Source: JBBQNR01 sp963774075 (GTDB taxonomy: Bacteria; Actinomycetota; Thermoleophilia; Solirubrobacterales; JBBDJG01). From it: a DNA stretch of 64,000 nt. The stretch is taken from the NCBI GenBank assembly GCA_963774075.1, contig CAVZDP010000002.1, positions 248,001 to 312,000 of the forward strand, given 5' to 3'. The position numbers and the translations under genes were made by a program. Below the pieces are notes generated by a model. The model did no database searches. It was not told the DNA's origin and worked only from the letters and a program-made list of their open reading frames with translations. Below, one piece after another: positions 16,551 to 26,107 of the stretch. Within the stretch, counting starts at the first letter, position 1, and each line of letters begins with the position of its first letter.

Positions 16551-17750
16551 CTAGGCGCCGACCACTTCCTGGAAGCGCCCGTCGAGCGTCTGCTCCTCGT
16601 CCGGCTCCAGCTCGCGGAAGATGTGCGCGTCCTCCAGCAGCTTGTCCGACGGGAAGATGTAGGGGTTCCGGGCCAGCTCCGGATCCTTCTCCGCCAGGAC
16701 CTCCTTCACACCCCTCACCGGCGTCAAGTAGTTGATGGCCTCGGCGATCTTCGCCTGCACCGTCGGGTCGTAGACATAGTTGATGAACACCTCGGCCGTG
16801 TAGGCGTGCGGAGCGCCGACCGGTATCTGCACGTTGTCCGACCAGAGCATGAAGCCCTCCGGCGGGAACAGGAAGTCGATGTTCGGGTTGTCCGCCTTCA
16901 GAGACGTTGCATCGCCAGACCATCCGAACGCCAGGTAGGTGTCGCCCTTCGGCAGGTCCTTGATGTAGTCGTTGCCTGTGAAGCGCCGGATCTGGCCGTC
17001 GCGGTTCGCCTTGTCGATCTTGTCCAGCGCGGCCATCGCGTCCTCGGCGCTGTCCTTCGAGGGATCCTTCCCCATGCCCAGCATCGTGAGCCCGACGCTG
17101 TCGCGCATCTCCAGCAGCATCGTCACCTTGCCCTTCAGCTTCGGGTCGAAGATGTCGTTCACGCTCTTCGGCTGCACCTTGTCCTTGCGATAGATGAGCC
17201 CGGTCATCCCCGACTGCCACGGCACCGAGAAATCGCGATTGGGGTCGAAGCTCGGGCTCTTGAGGGCGGGCACAAGGTTCTTGGTCACGTTGGGAAGCAC
17301 AGACTTGTCGAGCTTCTGCACGTAGCCGAGGCGCATCATTCGCGACGCCATCCAGTCGGTGACCACGAACAGGTCCCGCCCGCCGGAGTCCCCTCGCTCG
17401 AACTGCTGCCGCACCTTGCCGAAGAACTCGTTGTTGTCGTTGATCTCCTCGGTGTACTTGACCTTGGTGCCGTATTTGCGCTGAAAGTCCTTCAGCACGG
17501 CGCTCGGGTCGTCGATGTAGAACGGCCAGTTCGAGAAGTTCATCCGATCGGCGATCTGGCCCTTGGGGATCACCTTGGCCGAATCGCCGTTGCCGTCGCC
17601 GTCGCCTCCGCCACAGGCGGCCAGGAAGCCCGCGAGGCTGAGGCCGAACGCTCCGGCCCCGGCGCGGCGCAGCAGCGTGCGCCTGTTCAGTTCGGTACCG
17701 ATCCATTCGTCGATCAGGCGCTCGACGTCTCGGTCGTGGTGGGTGCTCAA
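16551..17750 (-). CDS. potD: Polyamine-type ABC transporter substrate-binding lipoprotein (PotD-like)
   Basis: Extracytoplasmic binding protein of 399 residues. The N-terminus has a twin-arginine-like NRRTLLRRAG followed by a hydrophobic stretch and a lipobox LAAC (Cys near 46), so it is probably a Tat- or Sec-exported lipoprotein. The mature part shows PotD-family features: NWPFYIDD near residue 73, VPWQSGMTGLIYRKD, and APHAYTAEVFINYVYDP near the C-terminus. Putrescine or spermidine is the family's usual ligand; the catabolic genes opposite support putrescine here. Confidence 0.9.
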   Translation of the reverse strand: MSTHHDRDVERLIDEWIGTELNRRTLLRRAGAGAFGLSLAGFLAACGGGDGDGNGDSAKVIPKGQIADRMNFSNWPFYIDDPSAVLKDFQRKYGTKVKYTEEINDNNEFFGKVRQQFERGDSGGRDLFVVTDWMASRMMRLGYVQKLDKSVLPNVTKNLVPALKSPSFDPNRDFSVPWQSGMTGLIYRKDKVQPKSVNDIFDPKLKGKVTMLLEMRDSVGLTMLGMGKDPSKDSAEDAMAALDKIDKANRDGQIRRFTGNDYIKDLPKGDTYLAFGWSGDATSLKADNPNIDFLFPPEGFMLWSDNVQIPVGAPHAYTAEVFINYVYDPTVQAKIAEAINYLTPVRGVKEVLAEKDPELARNPYIFPSDKLLEDAHIFRELEPDEEQTLDGRFQEVVGA

Positions 17751-17768
17751 GTCGATCTCCTCTCGTCT

Positions 17769-18983
17769 CTAGTCCGGTGTTGCAATCGCTTCGCTTTCGC
17801 GCCCCTCGTCAATGTTCGCGCTCATCGCTCCGTCTGCGTTCGCCGGCAGAACGTGCGTGTGCTCCGGCGACCAGGTCAGCCTCACCCTGGCGCCGGCGCC
17901 CGGCAGCCGCTGGCGCTCCGCCTCGTCCGCGTTCGGGACCAGCACGGTGATCGGCACGTCCCCGGTGAGCTTCACGATCATCTGCGTCGCCGTGCCGAGA
18001 TAGACGGCCGACTCGACCACTCCCTCGACGCTCGGCCGCCCGTCGGGGGCCTCCTCCACGAGCCGGACCGTCAGCTTCTCCGGCCGCACGACGGCGTGAA
18101 TGCGCTCCCCCGGGCGCAGCGCGTTCCCACTCGCCCTCACCAGCGGGCCGCTGTCGAGCTGCAGCTCGGCCCAGCCGTCGCCGGTGGCCGAGACGACCCC
18201 GGGCATCAGGTTCGAGACGCCGATGAAACCGGCGACGAACTCCGTGGCGGGGCGCTCGTAGATCTCCTGCGGCGGGCCCATCTGCTGAATGACGCCGTGG
18301 TTCATGACCGCGATCCTGTCCGACATGGTGAGCGCTTCCTCCTGGTCGTGCGTCACATACATGAAGGTGATGCCGACCTCGCGCTGGATGCTCTTGAGCT
18401 CGAGCTGAAGCCCCTTGCGGAGCTTGAGGTCGAGCGCGCCGAGCGGCTCGTCGAGCAACAGCACCGCCGGGCGGTTGACGAGAGCGCGCGCGAGCGCGAC
18501 GCGCTGCTGCTGGCCGCCGGAGAGCTGGCGCGGCTTTCGTTTGGTTTCTCGTTGCAACCCCACGCGCTCCAGCTCCTCGGCGACGCGACGCCCGACCTCG
18601 GCTTTCGGCACGCGTTTGCGGCGCAGCCCGAACGCGACGTTGTCCTCGACGTTCAGGTGCGGGAAGAGCGCGTAGCTCTGAAACACGGTGTTCGTCGGGC
18701 GCCGAAACGGCGGCAAGCCGGTTGCGTCGACCCCGTCGAGGAGCACCCGCCCCTCGCTCGGCTGTTCGAAGCCCGCGACCATCCGCAGGGTGGTCGTCTT
18801 GCCGCAGCCGCTCGGGCCGAGGAGCGTGAAGAACTCACCCCGCCTGAGCGAGAGATCCGTGTCGCGCACGGCCGTGAGGTCGCCGAAGCGCTTGGTGACT
18901 CCCTCCAGCTCGACGCTGGGAACGTCCCCCTCGGCAGCGGCGGGAGCCGCAGAGTGGTCGCCATCGGGGTCCATTCTCTTCAT
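17769..18983 (-). CDS. potA: Polyamine-type ABC transporter ATPase (PotA-like)
   Basis: Cytoplasmic ATPase of the importer, 404 residues from the ATG at 18983. Motifs are Walker A GPSGCGKTT, Q-loop VFQSYALFPHL, signature LSGGQQQRVALARAL, Walker B LLLDEPLGALD, and the switch histidine in VTHDQEEALTMSD. A C-terminal TOBE/MOP region follows (GERIHAVVRPEKLTV). The frame is open to 19115, but those residues lie in the divergent promoter region and are not conserved. First gene of the minus-strand operon. Confidence 0.93.
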   Translation of the reverse strand: MKRMDPDGDHSAAPAAAEGDVPSVELEGVTKRFGDLTAVRDTDLSLRRGEFFTLLGPSGCGKTTTLRMVAGFEQPSEGRVLLDGVDATGLPPFRRPTNTVFQSYALFPHLNVEDNVAFGLRRKRVPKAEVGRRVAEELERVGLQRETKRKPRQLSGGQQQRVALARALVNRPAVLLLDEPLGALDLKLRKGLQLELKSIQREVGITFMYVTHDQEEALTMSDRIAVMNHGVIQQMGPPQEIYERPATEFVAGFIGVSNLMPGVVSATGDGWAELQLDSGPLVRASGNALRPGERIHAVVRPEKLTVRLVEEAPDGRPSVEGVVESAVYLGTATQMIVKLTGDVPITVLVPNADEAERQRLPGAGARVRLTWSPEHTHVLPANADGAMSANIDEGRESEAIATPD

Positions 18984-19003
18984 AGCTGTATGCCGATCAA
19001 ACC

Positions 19004-19033
19004 AGCCTACGGACCGCAAGACCCCCAATTCAA
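19004..19033 (-). promoter_or_regulatory. Candidate promoter of the polyamine transporter operon
   Basis: On the minus strand TTGAAT (19033-19028) is followed after 18 nt by TAGGCT (19009-19004), a sigma70-like pair. It would place transcription start about 15-20 nt before the potA ATG. The 220-nt divergent region 18984-19203 must also hold the promoter for the aminotransferase gene; a GTAC...GTAC repeat near 19080-19095 is a possible regulator site. Pattern match only. Confidence 0.35.
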
Positions 19034-19203
19034 GGGCCGGGCGACCCGCATGCAACACAATGGGTGCTTGGCCGTAATGTACAAGTTCCGGTGGTACTGT
19101 TGACCCCAGGTCCATTGCCGATTGGACGAACAGCAGCTAGCGTTGTCCGTTGCGGATAGCCCGCGCGATCTCCGCGGGGCGGCGAGCGAACAGGAGAGCA
19201 CAG

Positions 19204-20652
19204 ATGGCCACGAAACTCGAGGGAAGCCCGCAGCTGAGCCAGGCGTCGCCGACCGAGCTCCAGGAGCTGGCCAGGCGGCACCTCTGGATGCACTTCACCC
19301 GCATGGGCGCTTACGACGCCGAGCACGAGGTGCCGGTGATCGCGCGAGGCGACGGCCCGTACGTCTACGACGAGCACGGTAAGCGCTACCTCGACGGTCT
19401 GTCGGCGCTCTTCTGCGTCAACGCCGGGCACGGCCGGGCCGAGCTGGGCGACGCCGCCGCGGCACAGGCGCGCGAGCTGGGCTTCTATACGAACTGGAGC
19501 TACGCCCACCCCCGCGCGATAGAGCTCGCCGCACGCGTGGCCTCACTCGCCCCCGGCGACCTCAACCGCGTCTTCTTCACCTCGGGTGGGTCGGAGGCGG
19601 TGGAGACCGCGCTGAAGCTTGCGCGCAACTACCACCGGGAGCGCGGCGAGGGCACCCGCATCAAGGTGATAGCGCGGGAGCTCGCCTATCACGGAACTTC
19701 GTACGGAGCGCTCTCGGCGACCGGCCTCACCTCGATCCGCGCGCAGTTCGAGCCGCTCACGCCCGGCGGCTGTCACGTGTCCAACACGAACAGCTACCGC
19801 TGGCCGGCGGACCGCGATCCGCTGTGGGCCGCGGACGCGATCGAGGAACGGATCCTGTTCGAGGACCCGAGCACGGTCTCGGCCGTGATCCTCGAGCCGG
19901 TTCAGAACGCGGGAGGCTGCTTCGTGCCGCAGGACGGCTACTTCCAGCGTGTACGCGACATCTGCGATCGGCACGGGGTGCTGATGATCTCCGACGAGGT
20001 GATCTGCTCGTGGGGCCGCCTCGGCCACTACTTCGGCTGCGAGCGCTACGGATACCAGCCCGACCTCGTCACGACCGCGAAGGGGCTGACGTCGGCGTAT
20101 GCGCCGATGGGAGCGCTCCTCGTGTCGGATCGCGTGGCGGAGCCATTCATGCACGGCAAGTCGATGTTCGCTCACGGCTTCACCTTCGGCGGGCACCCGA
20201 TCGCAGCGGCGATCGCCATGGCGAACCTCGACATCTTCGAGCGCGAGGACCTATGCGGACACGTTCGCGCCAAGGAGGCCGAGTTCAGATCGGTGCTCGA
20301 GGGCCTGCGCGACCTGCCGATCGTCGGCGACGTCCGCGGCGCCGGCTTCTTCCAGGCCGTCGAGCTGGTCAAGGACCAGAGCACCAAGGAGAGCTTTACC
20401 GACGAGGAGTCGGAGGACCTGTTGCGAGGTTTCCTGTCGGGCGAGCTCTACAGGCAAGGGCTGATCTGCCGCGCTGACGATCGTGGCGACCCGGTGGTCC
20501 AATTGGCGCCCCCGCTCGTGTGTGACACCGAGCAGTTCGAGGAGATCGGCTCGATCCTGCGCTCCGTGCTCAGCCAGGCCTCGGAGCGGGTGCACGGACC
20601 CGCTCGTGCCGATGGTGCTCGGCGCGCCTACGATCCCCGTAGGGGTCGCTGA
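19204..20652 (+). CDS. Class III aminotransferase, probably putrescine/diamine:pyruvate
   Basis: PLP-dependent fold-type I aminotransferase of 482 residues. The cofactor lysine is K293 in TTAKGLTSAY, the PLP aspartate is in MISDEVICSWGR, and the phosphate-binding segment is FTSGGSEAVETALKLA. Close families (SpuC-like, omega-amino acid:pyruvate) move the terminal amino group of putrescine, beta-alanine or similar onto pyruvate. Context (divergent Pot-type importer, downstream alanine dehydrogenase and aminoaldehyde-type dehydrogenase) favours putrescine. The ATG at 19204 has AGGAGA upstream; a frame start at 19150 lacks one. Confidence 0.88.
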   Translation: MATKLEGSPQLSQASPTELQELARRHLWMHFTRMGAYDAEHEVPVIARGDGPYVYDEHGKRYLDGLSALFCVNAGHGRAELGDAAAAQARELGFYTNWSYAHPRAIELAARVASLAPGDLNRVFFTSGGSEAVETALKLARNYHRERGEGTRIKVIARELAYHGTSYGALSATGLTSIRAQFEPLTPGGCHVSNTNSYRWPADRDPLWAADAIEERILFEDPSTVSAVILEPVQNAGGCFVPQDGYFQRVRDICDRHGVLMISDEVICSWGRLGHYFGCERYGYQPDLVTTAKGLTSAYAPMGALLVSDRVAEPFMHGKSMFAHGFTFGGHPIAAAIAMANLDIFEREDLCGHVRAKEAEFRSVLEGLRDLPIVGDVRGAGFFQAVELVKDQSTKESFTDEESEDLLRGFLSGELYRQGLICRADDRGDPVVQLAPPLVCDTEQFEEIGSILRSVLSQASERVHGPARADGARRAYDPRRGR

Positions 20653-20671
20653 GAGCCGCTTGGAGACAGCC

Positions 20672-22213
20672 ATGCTGACCGTCAAGGGCCTCGTAGACGA
20701 GCTCGATATCCAGCTGGTGGCCGGCGAGAGCGCCGCCGACGCCCCCATCCGATGGGTCCACATCACGGAGCTGCTCGATCCGACGCCGTGGCTCACGGGC
20801 GGCGAGCTGCTCCTGAGCAATGGGTTGCTGCTCGAAAGCCCAGCCCAGCAGCGGGCGTTCGTGCAGACGCTCTCGAACCACCACCTCGCCGGTCTAGGCT
20901 TCGGTACCGGGTTCACTCACCGCTCCCTGCCCGCCGCGCTCGTCGAGGAGGCCGAGCGACTCGAGCTGCCGCTCTTCGAGGTCCCTTACGAGATGCCGTT
21001 CATCGCGATCACGGAGAAGGCCTTCGGGCGGCTCCTGAACGAGCAGTACGAAACCCTCCAGCGCGGAATCGCGATACACAGGCGCCTGGAGCAGCTCGTC
21101 CTGGAGGAGCGCGGCCTCGAGGAGGTCGCGCGCGCCCTCGCGGCGGCGATCGGCTCCTCCATCGCGGTGATGGGTCGGTGCGGAGAGGTGATGGCTCGGG
21201 GCGAGTTCCGGCTCAAGCTCTCCGATCCGACGCTTGCGGCGCTCGGCGAGGAGATTCGCGCGCGGCCCGCTCCGCCGGCCCCCTTCGCGCCCGAGGACCA
21301 GAGCGTGTCGGGACGCTCGCTGGCACTCCCGGTGGCGGCGGGAGACCCTTCCGGGCCCCAGGCGTGGCTCGTTGCGGTCCGCGACTCCGGCGGCCTGCCG
21401 GACTTCGAGCGGCTGATCCTCCAGCAGGCCGTGACGGTCGTCGCGTTAGAGCTGATGCGGAGGCGGGTGGCGCGGGACACGGAGCGAAGGCTGGCGGCCG
21501 ACGTGCTGGACGAGGTGCTCTCCGGAGCGACCGAGGACGAGGAGATCGAGAGCAGGCTGCGCCCGTTCGGCGTAGGCGAGCAGGCAGCCGTGATGCTGTT
21601 CGAGCTCGAGGATGCCGAGGCGGCACAGGCGGCCCTCGACGTGGTCCTGACCCAGGCCGGAGCACGGGGTCTGGTCGCGGTTCACGGCCGGCTGCTGTGC
21701 GCGGCCGCGGATCCAGGCGCGACTGACGCGATCGAGCTCGCCTCCAGGGCGCGAGGGGCTCTCGCCGCGCGCTTCGGCCGCACGACCGCCGCCGTCAGCC
21801 GGGTCGCTCCAGTGACCACGCTTCGGCGCAGCTTTCACGAGGCGCGCTGCGCGCTGGAGGTGTCCGGCTTCAACGGCCACACCGACGAGGTCGCCTCGTA
21901 CCGCGACCTCGGCGCGTTTCAGTTCCTGCTCTCGGTGCAGGACGACGAAGCCCTCCGCATCTTCGCGGACAACGTCCTGGGGCCGATCACGAACGGCGAG
22001 AACGGCTATGGGGACGAGCTACTGCGCTCGTTGGAGGCGTTCCTCGACCAGAACGGCCATTGGGAGCGAGCTGCGCGATCGCTCTACTGCCATCGCCACA
22101 CGCTCCGCTACCGGATCCGGCGCATCGAGGAGCTCACCGGGCGCGATCTCGGCCGCGCGCGTGATCGAATCGAGTTCTGGCTGGCGCTTCGCGCCCGGGA
22201 GCTCGCCCCTTGA
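20672..22213 (+). CDS. PucR-family transcriptional regulator
   Basis: A 513-residue regulator. The N-terminal PucR domain (about 1-130) starts MLTVKGLVDELDIQLVAGES, a GAF/GGDEF-like middle region follows, and the C-terminal helix-turn-helix is WERAARSLYCHRHTLRYRIRRIEELTGRDL (HTH_30 type). Family members control purine, allantoin or amine catabolism. The position between the aminotransferase and the dehydrogenases makes it the likely local regulator of polyamine use. ATG at 20672 with GGAG upstream. The stop overlaps the next gene's TTG start (TTGA). Confidence 0.88.
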   Translation: MLTVKGLVDELDIQLVAGESAADAPIRWVHITELLDPTPWLTGGELLLSNGLLLESPAQQRAFVQTLSNHHLAGLGFGTGFTHRSLPAALVEEAERLELPLFEVPYEMPFIAITEKAFGRLLNEQYETLQRGIAIHRRLEQLVLEERGLEEVARALAAAIGSSIAVMGRCGEVMARGEFRLKLSDPTLAALGEEIRARPAPPAPFAPEDQSVSGRSLALPVAAGDPSGPQAWLVAVRDSGGLPDFERLILQQAVTVVALELMRRRVARDTERRLAADVLDEVLSGATEDEEIESRLRPFGVGEQAAVMLFELEDAEAAQAALDVVLTQAGARGLVAVHGRLLCAAADPGATDAIELASRARGALAARFGRTTAAVSRVAPVTTLRRSFHEARCALEVSGFNGHTDEVASYRDLGAFQFLLSVQDDEALRIFADNVLGPITNGENGYGDELLRSLEAFLDQNGHWERAARSLYCHRHTLRYRIRRIEELTGRDLGRARDRIEFWLALRARELAP

Positions 22214-23325
22214 GCGAACCGCCCGGCGCGGGTTTCACCGTCGCGGTGCTCGGGGCCGGCGGCACCATCGCACCCGCCGTCGTACGAGACCTGGCCGAGT
22301 CTCGTGAGGTGAGCTCCCTTCGGCTGCTCGACCTCGACGCCGAGCGTGCGGAGGCGGTCGGCGCCCGTCACGGGCTCGGCAAGGCCGAAGCCGCCGGCGT
22401 GGATGCCGCCGGGGAGCTCGCGCGGATGATCGAGGGCTGTGACGTACTCGTCAACTGCGCGAGCTACCGCGTCAATCTCGACGCGATGCGCGCATGTCTC
22501 GAAGGCGGCAGCCACTACCTCGATCTCGGCGGCCTCTACTGGTTGACGAAGCGCCAGCTCGAGCTCGGCCCCGATTTCGAGCGCGCCGGCCTACTGGCCG
22601 TGCTGGGCATCGGCTCCAGCCCCGGAAAGACCAACGTGATGGCGCGCAGGGCGGCGCGCGAGCTGGAGAAGGTCGACGGGATGCGGATCAGCGCCGCGGG
22701 GCGTGACCTCGCTCCTCCAGCGGGGCTCAGCTTCCCCTACGCCCTGCGCACGCTGATCGACGAGCTGACGATGCGGCCCGTCGTGCTGCGGCAGGGAGAG
22801 CCGGTGGAGATCGAGCCCCTGTCGCCCGGAGGCACGGTCGACTTCGGAGATCCGATCGGCGAGGCGGGGACCATCTACACCCTCCACTCCGAGCTGGTCA
22901 CATTCGGCGACAGCTTCGAATGCGAGGAGGCGAGCTTCCAGCTCTCGCTCGCGGAGCCCCTCCTGGAGCGCCTGCGTCAGTTGGCGGATGCTCCGCAGGA
23001 GGAGCAGGAGCGGGCGGCCGCTGAGGCGGTGCCCTCCTCCTCCCGCACCGTGGCCGTTCACCTGATCGAGGCCTTCGGCGGCGACCGGCGCGTGCGCGTG
23101 CGGGCGGTCACGGGGCCGGCCGCCGAATGGGGGCTCGGCGGAGGTGTGGTGTCGACCGGAGCGCCGGCAGCGGCGACCGTGCGGCTGCTCGCTCGCGGCG
23201 TGATACGAGAGCGCGGCGTCCTGCCACCGGAGCGCTGCATCGACCCGGACGACCTCTTTCCCGAGCTGGAGAGCCGTGGCTGCACCTTCGACGTCCAGAT
23301 GACCGAGGGCGTGACCGCGAGATGA
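22210..23325 (+). CDS. Saccharopine-dehydrogenase-family oxidoreductase
   Basis: A 371-residue protein with an N-terminal dinucleotide-binding fold (VAVLGAGGTIAPAVVRDLAES) and the family pattern DVLVNCASYRVNLDAMRACLEGGSHYLDLGG. The C-terminal catalytic region is typical of saccharopine dehydrogenase-like enzymes, a family that also includes carboxynorspermidine and homospermidine synthases. It might act on an aminoaldehyde or an amine-derived Schiff base in this cluster; this is inference. TTG start overlapping the pucR-type stop, and ATGA overlap with alanine dehydrogenase. Confidence 0.82.
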   Translation: MSEPPGAGFTVAVLGAGGTIAPAVVRDLAESREVSSLRLLDLDAERAEAVGARHGLGKAEAAGVDAAGELARMIEGCDVLVNCASYRVNLDAMRACLEGGSHYLDLGGLYWLTKRQLELGPDFERAGLLAVLGIGSSPGKTNVMARRAARELEKVDGMRISAAGRDLAPPAGLSFPYALRTLIDELTMRPVVLRQGEPVEIEPLSPGGTVDFGDPIGEAGTIYTLHSELVTFGDSFECEEASFQLSLAEPLLERLRQLADAPQEEQERAAAEAVPSSSRTVAVHLIEAFGGDRRVRVRAVTGPAAEWGLGGGVVSTGAPAAATVRLLARGVIRERGVLPPERCIDPDDLFPELESRGCTFDVQMTEGVTAR

Positions 23326-24467
23326 AGGTCGGCGTCCCAACCGAAACGAAGGCCGACGAGTACCGCGTAGCGCTGACCCCCGCCGGCTGCCGCGAGCTGA
23401 CCAATCGAGGCCACGATGTGATCGTGCAGACCGGCGCGGGCGAGGGCAGCTCGCTGCCGGACGAGCAGTTCGAGGCGCAGGGTGCGCGGCTCGTACCGGA
23501 CGCGGCAACGGTGTTCGCCGAGGCCGAGATGGTGCTCAAGGTCAAAGAGCCCCAACCCGAGGAGGCGTCGCTGCTGCGCGAAGGGCAGATCCTGTTCGGA
23601 TACCTGCACCTGGCGCCCGCGCCGGAGCTCACGCGCGCGCTGTGCGAATCGGGCGCCATCTGCATCGCGTACGAGACGGTCGAGGATGCGGACGCCCGGT
23701 TGCCGCTGCTGGCGCCGATGAGCGAGGTCGCCGGCAAGATCGCCACGCAGGCCGGCGCCTTCATGCTCGAGAAGCCGATGGGCGGGCGCGGCATCCTGCT
23801 CGGCGGGGTTCCCGGCGTCGCCGCCGCGACGGTCGCGGTTCTGGGGGGAGGCGTCGTCGGCCTGAACGCCGCGTTCATCGCGATCGGGATGGAGGCCGAC
23901 GTCTTCGTCTACGACATCTCGATCGACCGCCTGCGCGGACTCGACATCGCCCTCAACGGGCGCTGCTCCACCGTCTATTCCTCGACGCTCGCGATCGAGG
24001 AGATGCTTCCCCGCGCGGACCTCGTGATCGGCGCGGTGCTCGTGCACGGGGCGCGAGCGCCGGTGCTGATCCGCCGCGAGCAGCTTCGCCTCATGAAGCC
24101 CGGCGCTGTGCTGGTGGACGTTTCGATCGACCAGGGAGGATGCTTCGAGACGTCGCGGCCCACGACGCACAGCGACCCGACGTACGAGGTGGACGGCGTC
24201 ACCCACTACTGCGTGACCAACATGCCGGGGGCGGTTCCGGTGACGTCCACCTGGGCGCTGACGAACGCGACCCTGCCTTACGTGCTCGCGCTCGCCGAGC
24301 ACCGAGTCGCGGGGGCAATCGCGCGCGACCCCGGCCTGCGGCCAGGGGTGAACGTGGCCCGTGGGTTTGTCACGAACCCCGCGGTGGCGGAGGCGGTCGG
24401 GCTTCCCTTCATGCCGGTGGACGAGGTGCTGGAGACCGTCGGCGCGAGCAAGGCGGCAACGTCTTAA
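23322..24467 (+). CDS. ald: Alanine dehydrogenase
   Basis: NAD-dependent interconversion of L-alanine and pyruvate plus ammonia. The 381-residue product begins MKVGVPTETKADEYRVALTP, followed by KVKEPQPEE, the nucleotide-binding VAVLGGGVVGLNAAFIA and VDVSIDQGGCFETSRPTTHS, all diagnostic for Ald. The ATG at 23322 overlaps the preceding stop (ATGA). In this cluster it can recycle the alanine made by a pyruvate-dependent aminotransferase, releasing ammonia and NADH. Confidence 0.95.
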   Translation: MKVGVPTETKADEYRVALTPAGCRELTNRGHDVIVQTGAGEGSSLPDEQFEAQGARLVPDAATVFAEAEMVLKVKEPQPEEASLLREGQILFGYLHLAPAPELTRALCESGAICIAYETVEDADARLPLLAPMSEVAGKIATQAGAFMLEKPMGGRGILLGGVPGVAAATVAVLGGGVVGLNAAFIAIGMEADVFVYDISIDRLRGLDIALNGRCSTVYSSTLAIEEMLPRADLVIGAVLVHGARAPVLIRREQLRLMKPGAVLVDVSIDQGGCFETSRPTTHSDPTYEVDGVTHYCVTNMPGAVPVTSTWALTNATLPYVLALAEHRVAGAIARDPGLRPGVNVARGFVTNPAVAEAVGLPFMPVDEVLETVGASKAATS

Positions 24468-24507
24468 CGAGAGCAATCGAGAGCAGCCCAAGAGAGGAAG
24501 GAGAGCG

Positions 24508-25953
24508 ATGGCGACCACGACGCGCGCAGCCGAGATCAACAACTTCATCGACGGAGAGGAGCGCCCCCCCGCGGCGGGAGCGACGGAGCCGATTCTCAAC
24601 CCCGCCACCGGCGAGGAGATCGCGACGGCGCCGCTCTCCGACGAGGCGGACGTCGACGCCGCGGTCCAGGCCGCGAAGCGAGCGTTTCCCGAGTGGAGCG
24701 AGTCCACTCCGGGCGAGCGCTCTCTCGCGCTGCTTCGGATCGCCGACGCGATCGAGGAGAATGCCGACGAGCTCGCGCGGCTCGAGTCGCTGAACGTCGG
24801 TAAGCCGATCGAGGCGATGCGCGAGGAGGAGATGCCGTTTCTCGTCGACAACCTGCGTTTCTTCGCGGGCGCGGCGCGGAACCTGGAGGGGCGCGCAGCC
24901 GGGGAGTACACGCGCGGCTACACGTCGATGATTCGCCGCGAGGCGATCGGCGTGGTGGGACAGATCGCGCCCTGGAACTACCCGTTGATGATGGCGGTGT
25001 GGAAGATCGGCCCGGCGATCGCAGCGGGCAACACGGTCGTGCTGAAGCCCTCCGAGCAGACGCCGCTGACGGCGGCGCGCCTCGCTCAGATCTGCGCCGA
25101 GCACTTGCCGAGCGGCGTGCTGAACGTGATCTTCGGCCACGGCGAGCCGGCAGGCGCAGGCCTGGTGCGCCACCCCGACGTCGCGATGGTGTCGCTCACC
25201 GGCGACGTGGCGACCGGCAAGGAGGTGGCTCGCGCGGCTGCCGATTCCCTGAAGCGCGTGCACCTGGAGTTGGGCGGCAAGGCTCCGGTGATCGTCTTCG
25301 ACGACGCCGACATCGAGGCTGTGATCGAGGGGGTGAAGGTCGCCGGCTACTTCAACGCGGGCCAGGACTGCACGGCCGCGACGCGCGTGCTCGCAGGGCC
25401 AGAGGTGCACGACGGCTTCGTGTCGGGCCTTGCGAAGGCCGCCGGCTCGCTCAAGATGGGCGACCCCTCCGAGTCGGACACGGAGCTCGGGCCGCTCGTA
25501 TCGGCCGACCAGCGCAGCCGCGTGGAAGGGTTTCTGGAGCGCGCCCCGGCTCACGCCGAGACGGTCACGGGCGGCAAGGAGCCGGCGGGCTCGGGGTTCT
25601 TCCTGGAGCCCACCGTCGTGTCCGGGCTCCGGCAGGACGACGAGATGGTTCAGCGAGAGATCTTCGGTCCTGTGGTCACCGTGCAGCGGTTCTCGAGTGA
25701 CGACGAGGCGATCGCCTGGGCGAACGGCGTCGACTACGGCCTGGCGGCGAGCGTGTGGACACGCGACGTCGCACGCGCCATGAACGCCGCGCGCAAGCTG
25801 CGCTTCGGAACCGTGTGGGTGAACGACCACATCCCCCTGGCGTCCGAGATGCCGCACGGCGGCTTCAAGCAGTCCGGCTACGGCAAGGACATGTCGATCT
25901 ACTCGCTCGAGGACTACACCGAGATCAAGCATGTGATGGTGAGCCTCACCTAG
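24508..25953 (+). CDS. Aldehyde dehydrogenase, probably gamma-aminobutyraldehyde dehydrogenase
   Basis: A 481-residue ALDH. Landmarks are IAPWNYPLMMAVWK, KPSEQTPLTA, LTGDVATGK, base glutamate in HLELGGKAPVIVF, catalytic C288 in NAGQDCTAATR, and EIFGPVVTVQRF. The NAGQDCTAATR and SEMPHGGFKQSGYGKDMS signatures resemble 4-aminobutyraldehyde dehydrogenases (PatD/YdcW type). It would turn 4-aminobutanal from putrescine transamination into GABA. ATG at 24508 with AAGGAG upstream. Last gene of the plus-strand amine cluster. Confidence 0.9.
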   Translation: MATTTRAAEINNFIDGEERPPAAGATEPILNPATGEEIATAPLSDEADVDAAVQAAKRAFPEWSESTPGERSLALLRIADAIEENADELARLESLNVGKPIEAMREEEMPFLVDNLRFFAGAARNLEGRAAGEYTRGYTSMIRREAIGVVGQIAPWNYPLMMAVWKIGPAIAAGNTVVLKPSEQTPLTAARLAQICAEHLPSGVLNVIFGHGEPAGAGLVRHPDVAMVSLTGDVATGKEVARAAADSLKRVHLELGGKAPVIVFDDADIEAVIEGVKVAGYFNAGQDCTAATRVLAGPEVHDGFVSGLAKAAGSLKMGDPSESDTELGPLVSADQRSRVEGFLERAPAHAETVTGGKEPAGSGFFLEPTVVSGLRQDDEMVQREIFGPVVTVQRFSSDDEAIAWANGVDYGLAASVWTRDVARAMNAARKLRFGTVWVNDHIPLASEMPHGGFKQSGYGKDMSIYSLEDYTEIKHVMVSLT

Positions 25954-26107
25954 CCATGGCCCTAACGAGTATCTAAACCCGCTCGTTGCGGCAAGATCCA
26001 CGCGCTCCTTCCGGCAAAACCGCACCGATGGCTCTTGCGAAACGGCGCGACGCCCGCTTCACTTTGTGGGTTCGTCGGAGACCGAGGACCGAGAACCGGA
26101 GCGCGAT

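Noticed and set aside
16536..19103. 855-codon plus-strand frame
   Set aside because: Antisense to potD and potA, both of which show full family motifs.
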